Of a DNA stretch of 11,937 bases, positions 1-6,978 are shown piece by piece. Position numbers and translations under genes: made by a program. Under the pieces are notes generated by a model. The model saw only the letters and a list, made by a program, of their open reading frames with translations, searched no databases and was not told the DNA's origin. Positions within the stretch are counted from its first letter, which is position 1. Each line of letters begins with the position of its first letter. Source of the DNA: DASTRU01 sp035761045 (GTDB lineage: Bacteria; Pseudomonadota; Gammaproteobacteria; Burkholderiales; Burkholderiaceae_E); contig DASTRU010000034.1 in NCBI GenBank assembly GCA_035761045.1, positions 1 through 11,937 of the forward strand, read 5' to 3'.

Positions 1-8
1 AACGCGGC

Positions 9-39
9 TTATTCACAAATCCCGCGTAAGTCATCCACA
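9..39 (+). promoter_or_regulatory. Pair of near-consensus DnaA boxes downstream of dnaA
   Basis: Two 9-mers each differ by one base from the DnaA box TTATCCACA: TTATTCACA at 9-17 and TCATCCACA at 31-39, in the same orientation and 22 bp apart. They lie just beyond the dnaA stop codon, in what is probably the dnaA-dnaN spacer, although dnaN itself is outside the window. They could be part of a bipartite origin flanking dnaA, or sites that titrate DnaA or control the next gene. Only 84 bp of this spacer is visible, so the full box count is unknown. Confidence 0.5.
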
Positions 40-84
40 GGAAATCTTCAGGCAGTTTTCATTTAGTGAAATAAGAACGTCGAA

Positions 85-1533
85 TTACGATTTCAGCGTC
101 TGTTCAAGCACGTGAAGCGCGTGATTGAGCTCGGTATCGGTTTGCCGATCCGCCGCGATCTTGCGAACCGCGTGCAACACCGTGGTGTGATCCCGCCCGC
201 CAAACAATTCGCCGATCTCGGGCAAGGACTTTTGTGTCAGCTCCTTGGCCAGATACATCGCGATTTGCCGCGGTTTGGCGATATTGACCGGCCGACGCTT
301 CGAATACATGTCGGCCACTTTGATCTTGTAGTAGTCGGCCACGGTCTTTTGAATGTTCTCGACCGTGATTTGGCCCGAGCGCACGGCCAATAAATCGCGC
401 AACGCATCCTTGGCGATCTCGACCGTGATTTCCTTGCCATGAAAGCTTGAAAACGCGAGCACCTTGCGCAAGGCGCCTTCCAACTCGCGCACATTGCTGC
501 GCAAGTGCTTGGCGATGAAAAACGCGACTTCCTCGCCCAAACGCGCGCCTTCGAACTCCGCTTTCTTCAGCAAAATCGCGACCCGCATTTCAAGCTCGGG
601 CGGCTCGATGGCCACCGTCAATCCCGACTCAAAACGCGACTTCAGCCGGTCTTCGATGTCGGTGAGTTCCTTGGGATAGGTATCGCTCGTGATGATGATT
701 TGCTTCTTCGCCGCGATCAGCGCCTCGAACGCATAGAAAAATTCTTCTTGCGTACGCGTTTTGTTCGCGAGGAATTGAATATCGTCGATCAGCAATACAT
801 CGAGCGAGTGGTAGTAAGCCTTGAACTCGTCGAAGCTCTTGCGCTGATAAGCCTTGACCACGTCGTTCGCGTACTGGTTGCTATGCACGTAACGCACGCG
901 CGCGTTGGGACGATCGGCCAGCACTTGATTGCCAATCGCGTGAATCAAATGCGTTTTCCCAAGGCCCGTGCTGCCGTACAAGAACAACGGGTTATACGAC
1001 ACGCCCGGGTTTTCCGCGATTTGGGTCGCCGCCGCGCGCGCCAATTGGTTCGCCTTACCGGTCACGAAATTTTCGAACACCAATTCCGAGTTCAAGCGTG
1101 AGCGCTCGTGCGCCTTGTTCGGTTCGGCATTGCGTTCGGCCGCCTCGCGCGCGTTCAAAACCTTGAGATCGGCGAGTTCGGTGGTGGCCAACTCAGCGTC
1201 TTCGTCGCCCGTCGCCTCGCCTGCAATCGCGACGGGCGTCGGCGCGGCGGGACGTGGCGATGCCTGGGCGCGAGGCGGGGCATCCGAACGCTGCGCGATC
1301 ACGAACTCCAATTCCGCCGGACCTTGAAGTAATTCGCTCGCGACGGCGGATAAGCGCGGACCAAACTGGGTTTTCGCCCAGTCGAGCTTGACGCGATTGG
1401 GCGCGGCGATCGAGACCCGTCGCCGTGTTTCATCGACCGAAACCACGGCGAGTGGAACGATCCAGGTTTTGAACTGCTGCGGAGGCAACTCGTTCTCGAG
1501 CCGCCTGAGGCATTCCTGCCAAAAAGCTTGCAT
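85..1533 (-). CDS. dnaA: Chromosomal replication initiator protein DnaA
   Basis: DnaA is the AAA+ ATPase that binds DnaA boxes, opens oriC and helps load the replicative helicase. The 482-residue product shows all four domains: an N-terminal interaction domain (about 1-85), a Pro/Ala/Glu-rich linker (about 85-150), the AAA+ core and a C-terminal DNA-binding domain. Visible motifs are Walker A GSTGLGKT (187-194), Walker B LLIDD (247-251), sensor 1 ITSD (281-284), box VII with RLKSRF (296-301), sensor 2 NVRELEG (347-353) and the DnaA signature GGRDHTTVLHA (445-455). I chose the ATG at 1533 because the protein then begins MQAFWQECLRRLENELPPQQF, the usual DnaA N-terminus. The open frame continues upstream to non-ATG codons encoding an unrelated Arg-rich stretch. 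It is transcribed away from rpmH, and its leader contains DnaA boxes, consistent with autoregulation. Length and motifs are normal. Confidence 0.98.
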   Translation of the reverse strand: MQAFWQECLRRLENELPPQQFKTWIVPLAVVSVDETRRRVSIAAPNRVKLDWAKTQFGPRLSAVASELLQGPAELEFVIAQRSDAPPRAQASPRPAAPTPVAIAGEATGDEDAELATTELADLKVLNAREAAERNAEPNKAHERSRLNSELVFENFVTGKANQLARAAATQIAENPGVSYNPLFLYGSTGLGKTHLIHAIGNQVLADRPNARVRYVHSNQYANDVVKAYQRKSFDEFKAYYHSLDVLLIDDIQFLANKTRTQEEFFYAFEALIAAKKQIIITSDTYPKELTDIEDRLKSRFESGLTVAIEPPELEMRVAILLKKAEFEGARLGEEVAFFIAKHLRSNVRELEGALRKVLAFSSFHGKEITVEIAKDALRDLLAVRSGQITVENIQKTVADYYKIKVADMYSKRRPVNIAKPRQIAMYLAKELTQKSLPEIGELFGGRDHTTVLHAVRKIAADRQTDTELNHALHVLEQTLKS

Positions 1534-1632
1534 GGGGCCTTGCCGACGGTGCGGAGTCTGATTTTTTGATAACCGTTCGGCCAAGCCGAGACGAGTGCGG
1601 GCGCTTCGTCGCAATGAACCGAACCAAGCCAG

Positions 1633-1641
1633 TTATCAACA
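1633..1641 (+). promoter_or_regulatory. DnaA box, one mismatch (TTATCAACA)
   Basis: The sequence differs from TTATCCACA at one central position. It lies in the probable dnaA leader, about 92 bp before the chosen dnaA start and in the same orientation as the perfect box at 1730. It may serve replication initiation, dnaA autoregulation or both. Confidence 0.6.
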
Positions 1642-1707
1642 TAGCTCATGAACGTTCTTGTGATCCGGGGGTGCTAGCCGGGCACGAATAACGAAGGCGA
1701 AGCCGCG

Positions 1708-1736
1708 ATTTTACCCGTCCCCCACAAGGTTATCCA
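1708..1736 (-). promoter_or_regulatory. Probable dnaA promoter overlapped by a DnaA box
   Basis: Read on the minus strand, TGGATA (1736-1731, four of six matches to TTGACA) and TAAAAT (1713-1708, five of six matches to TATAAT) are separated by 17 bp. Transcription would start near 1701 and give a dnaA leader of roughly 170 bases. The -35 hexamer lies inside the perfect DnaA box at 1730-1738, so bound DnaA would block RNA polymerase. Known dnaA genes are often autorepressed, but this promoter is inferred from sequence alone. Confidence 0.4.
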
Positions 1737-1738
1737 CA
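1730..1738 (+). promoter_or_regulatory. Perfect consensus DnaA box TTATCCACA
   Basis: This is an exact match to the high-affinity DnaA box TTATCCACA, about 200 bp upstream of dnaA. It is the strongest box in the window. It coincides with the candidate -35 element of dnaA on the opposite strand. Confidence 0.85.
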
Positions 1739-1803
1739 GGACTACTCGTATCCATGGCGTCAAGCGCGCGATCTCTCACATCCGCTTCACGGCGGGTAAG
1801 CTT

Positions 1804-1833
1804 TTGACAGAACACGCTTTTCGCTGATTTAAT
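1804..1833 (+). promoter_or_regulatory. Strong sigma70-type promoter for rpmH
   Basis: A perfect -35 TTGACA (1804-1809) and a five-of-six -10 TTTAAT (1828-1833) are separated by 18 bp. Transcription would start near 1840, leaving a leader of about 100 bases before the rpmH ATG at 1940. A near-consensus promoter suits the high demand for a ribosomal protein. It probably also feeds rnpA, yidD and perhaps genes further downstream. Confidence 0.75.
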
Positions 1834-1939
1834 CGCGCACTTTCGACGTTTCGCCGCGCCGACAAATCGTCGCGCCATCGTGGTCACGCCTCGCGAACCG
1901 TCGATTTCAAATCCTCTTTCTTTTTAGTGAGTTCCGCTC

Positions 1940-2074
1940 ATGAAGCGCACTTATCAACCCTCCGTCGTCCGCCGTAAGCGCACCCACGGTTTTCTCGTTC
2001 GCATGCGCACCAAGGGTGGCCGTGCGGTGATCAACGCGCGTCGCGCAAAAGGTCGCAAACGTTTGTCGGTATGA
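1940..2074 (+). CDS. rpmH: 50S ribosomal protein L34
   Basis: L34 is a small basic protein of the large ribosomal subunit that binds 23S rRNA. The 44-residue product begins MKRTYQPSVVRRKRTHGF, has the conserved centre RMRTKGGRAVINARRAKGR and ends KRLSV, which fits the family over its full length. It is one of the commonest genes next to dnaA and normally forms a transcription unit with rnpA. A near-consensus sigma70 promoter lies about 100 bp upstream. The gap to rnpA is 42 bp. Nothing is unusual. Confidence 0.98.
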   Translation: MKRTYQPSVVRRKRTHGFLVRMRTKGGRAVINARRAKGRKRLSV

Positions 2075-2116
2075 GTGGACGGCCGGGCGACGAGGCACTG
2101 GCAAGAAGCCTGTTGA

Positions 2117-2488
2117 GTGAAGTTTGAAATCCTGAATCGCCCAACCGATTTTCAAGCGGCGTTACGTCATCGTCGGCTTGAATCCTCCAAGCATTTCGAC
2201 TTGTTTGGATTCGATGCCCACCAATCGTTGCCGCGTCTAGGTCTTGTCATTAGCCGTAAAGCCGCGCCTCGCGCGGTGACACGCAATCTCGTTAAACGAA
2301 TCGCCCGGGAAAGCGCGCGTCAGGCACGCTCGTTGCCGTCACTCGATTTCGTCGTACGCGCAAAGATTGGTTTGGCGGTGGATTGGACAGCCGCGAAAAA
2401 ATCAAAGTCACTCGCTGCGTTTCGGCGCGAATTGCGCGCGGAAGTCGATCAGCTGCTCCTACGGACCACGACGCATCGTTCAAGTTAA
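2117..2488 (+). CDS. rnpA: Ribonuclease P protein component
   Basis: RnpA is the basic protein subunit of RNase P; it helps the catalytic RNA process the 5' ends of tRNA precursors. The 123-residue product has the diagnostic basic helix: R52, R56, N57, K60, R61, R64 and E65 within PRAVTRNLVKRIARESAR. It also has the LGLVISRK strand (41-48) and DFVVRAK (77-83). The GTG start at 2117 follows directly on an in-frame TGA (2114-2116), so the coding region cannot begin further upstream in this frame. The stop codon shares one base with the yidD start (TAATG at 2486-2490), suggesting coupled translation. Overall similarity to the family is clear; the C-terminal tail (about 115-123) is unconserved. 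Confidence 0.95.
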   Translation: MKFEILNRPTDFQAALRHRRLESSKHFDLFGFDAHQSLPRLGLVISRKAAPRAVTRNLVKRIARESARQARSLPSLDFVVRAKIGLAVDWTAAKKSKSLAAFRRELRAEVDQLLLRTTTHRSS

Positions 2489-2775
2489 TGAGAGCCTCGT
2501 GGAACACCGTCACCAGCGCGCCGCTTAAATGGTTGATTCGCGGTTACCGATTTTTCTTAAGTCCATGGATTGGTCGGCAATGTCGGTTTGAACCGACTTG
2601 CTCCCTATACGCACTCGAAGCGCTGGAGCGTCATGGAACCGTGGGCGGCACTTACCTTGCCGCGCGACGCATCTTGCGTTGTCACCCTTGGTGCGCCGGC
2701 GGAGTGGACTTAGTGCCCGAATCGCTAAGCGGTAAGCCCGCCGTGAAAGCGCGCGATTTGGCGTCGCGCGAGTAA
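2488..2775 (+). CDS. yidD: Membrane protein insertion efficiency factor YidD
   Basis: YidD is a small membrane-associated protein that assists YidC-dependent insertion of inner-membrane proteins. The 95-residue product carries the family core: GYRFFLSP (19-26), CRFEPTCSLYALEAL (32-46), GTVGGTYLAARRILRCHP (50-67) and GGVDLVPE (71-78), with conserved cysteines at 32, 38 and 65. An N-terminal amphipathic segment (about 12-26) would bind the membrane. I chose the ATG at 2488, which shares one base with the rnpA stop; the frame is open upstream only within rnpA. The usual GGxDPVP motif has Leu in place of its first Pro, a minor oddity. The position between rnpA and yidC is the standard one. Confidence 0.95.
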   Translation: MRASWNTVTSAPLKWLIRGYRFFLSPWIGRQCRFEPTCSLYALEALERHGTVGGTYLAARRILRCHPWCAGGVDLVPESLSGKPAVKARDLASRE

Positions 2776-2856
2776 CGCCGATCCTCGCGATTACAATGCC
2801 CGGCCTCGCACGCCGATTCCTTCGCGCCTTTCAAGCGCTTCTTTTTAAGAACCTCC

Positions 2857-4563
2857 ATGGATACCCGTCGCACCGTACTTTGGGTGATCTTTTCGCTGTC
2901 ATTGCTTTTGTTGTGGGACGCGTGGTTGAAGCACACGGGCCGTCCTTCGATGTTCGCACCACCACCAGTAACCAGCCCGGCAGCTCCTAGTAGTTCGGCG
3001 GCACCCCCGTCACCAAACGCGGGTTTGCCAAACGCCACGACGCCAAGCGCGGGCACGACAACCACGCCGCCCACGACCGCCACGACTCCAATAGCAAACG
3101 TTCCACACGAGAAGGTGCAAATCACGACGGATTTAGTCGTCGCGCGCATCGACACGTTGGGCGCGGAGCTTTCGTACCTCGAGTTGCTACGTCATAAGAG
3201 CAATAACGAGGGTGGCCAAAACGTCGTGTTGTTGGCCGATAAGCCGGGCGAGCGCATTTACCTAGCGCAATCGGGTCTTGTTGGCGGCACGTACCCCAAC
3301 CATCGCACGCCGTTCACGCGCGTGCCGGGTCCAACGGAATTGGCGGCTGGCCAAGATCGATTGGAAGTCGCCTTCGAAGCCGAGGCGGGCAACGTGAAGT
3401 TGCGCAAGGTGTACTCGTTCATGCGTGGCAGCTACGAGATTGGCGTGCGTCATGAATTAGTGAACGCGGGAACGACGCCCGTATCGCCATCGCTTTACTT
3501 GCAGATATTGCGCGACGGCACACCGCCGCAAGGCGAGAGTAAGTTCTACTCGACCTTCACCGGACCGGCTGCCTTCACCGAGGAAGCCAAGTTCCACAAG
3601 ATTCCGTTTTCCGACATCGACAAGGGCAAGGCCAAGCTGCCGCCCCCCGCCCGCGATGGTTGGATTGGCTTGATACAACATTACTTCGTAACCGCGTGGA
3701 TACCGCCACAAGGCGTTCAGCGCGAATTTCAAGTTCGCAAACTTTCCGCCGGCGATCCATATCCGGTGGATACCTACACGATCGCCACCGTGCAACCCGT
3801 GGGGTTAATTGCCCCTGGCGCGAGCACGACCATCGAGACACGGTTGTTCAGCGGACCACAAGATCAACAAGCGCTTGAAAAAATCGCGCCGGGCCTGGAT
3901 CTCGTCGTCGATTACGGCTGGCTAACGTTCATCGCCAAGCCGCTGTTCTGGCTCTTGCAGTTCTTCCACAAGCTGTTGGGCAATTGGGGTTGGGCGATCG
4001 TGTTGCTCACGATCGTGGTGAAGGGCGCGTTTTATCCGCTCTCGGCCGCAAGCTATAAGTCGATGGCGAAGATGCGGGCCGTGACGCCGCGCATGATGAA
4101 GATCCGCGAGCAGTACAAAGACGATCGCCAAAAGATGAACATGGCGATGATGGAGTTGTATCGCACCGAGAAAATCAATCCGCTCGGCGGATGCTTGCCC
4201 ATCGTCGTGCAAATTCCGGTGTTCATCGCTTTGTATTGGGTGTTGCTCGCCGCGGTGGAAATGCGCGGCGCGCCATGGATCGGCTGGATTCACGATCTCA
4301 CCGCGCCGGATAAGTTTTTCATCCTGCCGGCGATCATGATCGTGACGATGTGGGTGCAATACAAACTCAACCCCACGCCGCCCGATCCCGTGCAAGCCAA
4401 GGTATTCATGGTCATGCCCTTGGTGTTTGGCGCGACGATGATCTTCTTCCCGTCGGGTTTGGTGCTGTACTGGGTGGTCAACAATATGTTGTCGATCGCG
4501 CAGCAATGGCAGATCACGCGGATGATCGAGGGCAAGCCGGTGTTCGCGCGCGCGAAATCCTAA
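2857..4563 (+). CDS. yidC: Membrane protein insertase YidC
   Basis: YidC inserts and folds inner-membrane proteins, alone or with the Sec translocon. The 568-residue product has the Gram-negative layout. An N-terminal membrane segment (about 7-24) is followed by a low-complexity Pro/Ala/Thr/Ser linker (about 31-85) and a periplasmic beta-rich domain (about 86-340). The conserved five-helix insertase core then has membrane segments near 355-372, 378-396, 447-466, 488-503 and 518-545. Signatures include YPLSAASYKSMAKMRAVTPRM, NPLGGCLPIVVQIPVFIALY and FPSGLVLYWVVNN, parts of which are shared with the E. coli protein. The groove position that is Arg366 in E. coli appears here as Lys389, keeping the positive charge. 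The yidC stop overlaps the mnmE ribosome-binding site. The linker is rich in Thr and Pro, but such linkers vary widely. Confidence 0.97.
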   Translation: MDTRRTVLWVIFSLSLLLLWDAWLKHTGRPSMFAPPPVTSPAAPSSSAAPPSPNAGLPNATTPSAGTTTTPPTTATTPIANVPHEKVQITTDLVVARIDTLGAELSYLELLRHKSNNEGGQNVVLLADKPGERIYLAQSGLVGGTYPNHRTPFTRVPGPTELAAGQDRLEVAFEAEAGNVKLRKVYSFMRGSYEIGVRHELVNAGTTPVSPSLYLQILRDGTPPQGESKFYSTFTGPAAFTEEAKFHKIPFSDIDKGKAKLPPPARDGWIGLIQHYFVTAWIPPQGVQREFQVRKLSAGDPYPVDTYTIATVQPVGLIAPGASTTIETRLFSGPQDQQALEKIAPGLDLVVDYGWLTFIAKPLFWLLQFFHKLLGNWGWAIVLLTIVVKGAFYPLSAASYKSMAKMRAVTPRMMKIREQYKDDRQKMNMAMMELYRTEKINPLGGCLPIVVQIPVFIALYWVLLAAVEMRGAPWIGWIHDLTAPDKFFILPAIMIVTMWVQYKLNPTPPDPVQAKVFMVMPLVFGATMIFFPSGLVLYWVVNNMLSIAQQWQITRMIEGKPVFARAKS

Positions 4564-4573
4564 GGAACACGGA

Positions 4574-5950
4574 ATGGACGACGCCATCGTCGCAGTCGCC
4601 ACCGCGCCGGGGCGAGGCGGCATCGGCGTCGTTCGTGTTTCGGGCCGAGGGCTTGAGTGGTTGATCGAGCCGATCCTTGGTCGAACACTCCAACCCCGGC
4701 ACGCGCACTACGGTCCGTTTCTCGATGCCGATGACCGCGCGCTTGATCGTGGCATCGCGCTGTACTTTCCCGCGCCGCACTCCTACACCGGCGAAGACGT
4801 GCTCGAGTTGCAAGGCCATGGTGGGCCGGTCGTACTGCAATTGATCGTCGAGCGTTGTCTTGCGATCGCTCGCGAACGTGGTCAACGTTTGCGGCTTGCC
4901 GAAGGCGGCGAATTCACGCGGCGCGCGTTTCTCAACGACAAGCTCGATCTCGCGCAAGCCGAGGCGGTCGCCGATTTGATCGAGGCGCAAACCGAAGCGG
5001 CGGCGCGTTCGGCGACGGCGTCGCTTGAAGGCGCGTTCTCGCGAGAAATCCATGAGCTCGTCGAGCAAGTCACGCATTTGCGTTTGCTGGTCGAAGCGAC
5101 GCTTGATTTTCCCGAGGAAGAAATCGATTTCCTTGAGCGCGCGGATGCGTTGGGACGGCTCGAACGCATCGAGGCGCAACTGGCGCGTGTGATGGCGGCC
5201 GCGCATCACGGCGCGTTGTTGCGCGAAGGATTGACGGTCGTGCTCGCGGGATTGCCCAACGCGGGGAAGTCGAGTTTGCTAAACGCCTTGGCGGGCGAGG
5301 AGGTCGCGATCGTCACGCCCATCGCGGGAACAACGCGCGACCGCATTCGGCAGTCGATCAATCTCGACGGCATTCCACTCGTGATCGTCGATACCGCGGG
5401 CTTGCGCGATACGAGCGATGAAGTCGAACGCGTGGGTATCGCGCGCACATGGGATGAAGTCGCGCGCGCCGAAGTCGTGTTGCATTTGCATGATTTGGCG
5501 AACCCCGACGACGTGGGCAATCAACGCATCGCTGAACAGCTCGCCCAACGCGCGCCACGCGTGCCGGTGCTTCGCGTGTTCAACAAGGCCGATACGGCCC
5601 CCAAGCCTGAACAATGCGCCGAGCACGACATCGTCCTGTCCGCGAAAACCCATGCAGGACTCAACACGCTGCGCGATGCGTTACGCAAGATCGCCGGCGT
5701 GCAACATGCGCCGACCGCTTCGCGTTTCATCGCGCGTACTCGGCATGTGGACGCGTTGCGCGCGGCTCAAGTACATCTTCAAGCGGCGCGCGAGCATGCG
5801 CGGGTGGCCGACGTCGTCTCCGACGCGCATCTCGATTTATTCGCCGAAGAACTTAGGCTCGCGCAAGAACGCTTAAGCGACATCACTGGCGAATTCACGG
5901 CCGACGATTTATTAGGCGCGATCTTCTCGCGCTTTTGCATCGGTAAATGA
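4574..5950 (+). CDS. mnmE: tRNA uridine-5-carboxymethylaminomethyl modification GTPase MnmE
   Basis: MnmE acts with MnmG to modify the wobble uridine (U34) of certain tRNAs, using GTP, a folate one-carbon donor and FAD. The 458-residue product has the N-terminal folate-binding domain (about 1-118, beginning DDAIVAVATAPGRGGIGVVRVSG), a helical domain and an inserted GTPase domain. The GTPase shows G1 GLPNAGKSS (226-234), G2 GTTRD (252-256), G3 DTAG (273-276) and G4 NKAD (337-340). The C-terminus FCIGK (454-458) carries the essential Cys of the family. An AAGGA ribosome-binding site (4562-4566) overlaps the yidC stop, with a 7-base spacer. Its stop overlaps the next start (ATGA at 5947-5950). 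mnmG is not in the window. Confidence 0.98.
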   Translation: MDDAIVAVATAPGRGGIGVVRVSGRGLEWLIEPILGRTLQPRHAHYGPFLDADDRALDRGIALYFPAPHSYTGEDVLELQGHGGPVVLQLIVERCLAIARERGQRLRLAEGGEFTRRAFLNDKLDLAQAEAVADLIEAQTEAAARSATASLEGAFSREIHELVEQVTHLRLLVEATLDFPEEEIDFLERADALGRLERIEAQLARVMAAAHHGALLREGLTVVLAGLPNAGKSSLLNALAGEEVAIVTPIAGTTRDRIRQSINLDGIPLVIVDTAGLRDTSDEVERVGIARTWDEVARAEVVLHLHDLANPDDVGNQRIAEQLAQRAPRVPVLRVFNKADTAPKPEQCAEHDIVLSAKTHAGLNTLRDALRKIAGVQHAPTASRFIARTRHVDALRAAQVHLQAAREHARVADVVSDAHLDLFAEELRLAQERLSDITGEFTADDLLGAIFSRFCIGK

Positions 5951-6978
5951 CGCGTTTTTTCGCCGGCCTCGTTGTCGCGCTCATCGGCGCGTGGATTTGC
6001 GTAAACCTGCATACGCCGTTGCCGTGGTTGATCGGTTCGTTGTTCGCGACCGCTACCGTGCAAATGGCGCATCGGCGTCTCGGCCTGGAATTGCGTTGTC
6101 CGGTGGCGGCGCGCAACGCGGGCCAATGGGCGATTGGCTGCGCGCTCGGCTTGTATTTCACGCCGGCGGTGGTCGCGCTCGTCGCGCGGCTTGCGCCTTG
6201 GATCGCGCTTGGAATCGCATATGCGTTCGTCTTGGGTTTTGCGATGGCGTGGGGCCTAAGAAAATTAGTCGCGATCGATCGGGCGACCGCGGTATTCGCG
6301 ATGGCGATCGGTGGTGCGTCCGAAATGGCGGTGCAAGGCGAACGCGCGGGCGCGCGCGTCGATCGCGTGGCGGCCGCGCATTCGTTACGCGTCGTCATGG
6401 TCGTGACCTTGATTCCGTTCGCTTATAAGTTTCTCGGCTTGAGCGGTGTCGATCCGTACGAAGCCGGTACACGCATCGTGAGCGCGACCGGGCTTGTCGG
6501 CCTAATGGCGCTCACATGCGCGGGCGCGCTTGCATGGCAACGATTGGGCGCGCCGAACGCATGGGTGATCGGTCCGTTGCTCGTGGCCATCGTCTTGACC
6601 GCAAGCGGCCATCATTTATCGGCCTTGCCGATGCCGTTGATTAACCTTGGTCAATTGTTGATCGGCTTATCGCTCGGCTCGCGGTTCACGCCCGAGTTCT
6701 TTAAGGCCGCGCCGCGTTATTTAAGCGCGGTGGCCGTCATCGTGCTGGCGGCGATCGTTGTGTCGATCGGGTTTGCCGTCGTCGTCGCGCGCGGCACTGG
6801 GCTTCCACTTGCAACGTTGGTGTTGGCGACGAGCCCGGGCGGCATCGCCGAAATGAGCCTCACGGCCAAGCTCTTGCAACTTGGCGTGCCTGTCGTCACC
6901 GCCTTTCACGTCACGCGGATGACGGCGATGGTGTTGTTGATCGGCCCAATGTATCGGCTTATGAATCGCGCGACTTAG
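5947..6978 (+). CDS. AbrB-family integral membrane protein
   Basis: This 343-residue, almost wholly hydrophobic protein belongs to the AbrB/ammonia-monooxygenase-like membrane family, whose members are putative transporters or regulators and mostly lack a known substrate. It is unrelated to the Bacillus DNA-binding AbrB. An internal duplication is visible: PLPWLIG (about 24-30) recurs as APNAWVIGPL (about 201-210), and GGASEMAVQGERAGARVDRVAAAH in the first half matches GGIAEMSLTAKLLQLGVPVVTAFH in the second, each followed by a similar helix. I estimate nine to eleven membrane segments. The ATG overlaps the mnmE stop (ATGA), so translation is probably coupled, yet no functional link with tRNA modification is known to me. 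Its last 20 bp overlap the end of the convergent MOSC gene. Family assignment is firm; function is not. Confidence 0.85.
   Translation: MTRFFAGLVVALIGAWICVNLHTPLPWLIGSLFATATVQMAHRRLGLELRCPVAARNAGQWAIGCALGLYFTPAVVALVARLAPWIALGIAYAFVLGFAMAWGLRKLVAIDRATAVFAMAIGGASEMAVQGERAGARVDRVAAAHSLRVVMVVTLIPFAYKFLGLSGVDPYEAGTRIVSATGLVGLMALTCAGALAWQRLGAPNAWVIGPLLVAIVLTASGHHLSALPMPLINLGQLLIGLSLGSRFTPEFFKAAPRYLSAVAVIVLAAIVVSIGFAVVVARGTGLPLATLVLATSPGGIAEMSLTAKLLQLGVPVVTAFHVTRMTAMVLLIGPMYRLMNRAT

Larger units (their letters stand above)
1534..1939. other. dnaA-rpmH intergenic region, candidate oriC
   Basis: This 406-bp non-coding spacer separates divergent dnaA and rpmH. It contains a perfect DnaA box at 1730-1738, a one-mismatch box (TTATCAACA) at 1633-1641 and a weaker AT-rich 7/9 match on the minus strand at 1564-1572. 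T-rich stretches occur at 1562-1567 and about 1905-1926 and could help unwinding. Genes on both sides point away from it, as expected for leading-strand genes at an origin. The dnaA-rpmH spacer is an origin site in many bacteria. The box count is modest, and the spacer on the other side of dnaA also has boxes, so the exact unwinding site is uncertain. Confidence 0.5.

Noticed and set aside
57..71. TTTCA-TTTAG-TGAAA inverted repeat after dnaA as a terminator
   Set aside because: The stem is 5 bp and AT-rich, with no U-run on the dnaA strand; it is too weak to call.
1534..1614. Possible N-terminal extension of dnaA by 27 residues
   Set aside because: The added stretch is Arg-rich, begins at a non-ATG codon and does not resemble DnaA, whereas the ATG at 1533 gives the typical N-terminus.
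2383..2487. Possible 35-residue extension of YidD
   Set aside because: It overlaps the conserved end of rnpA out of frame, and the family N-terminus begins at the ATG at 2488.
3922..4623. Long minus-strand open frame antisense to yidC, rich in His, Arg and Asp
   Set aside because: It is the shadow of a GC-rich coding frame, with composition unlike a folded protein and no family resemblance. The same applies to the other long antisense frames, such as 505-1101 and 4514-5209.
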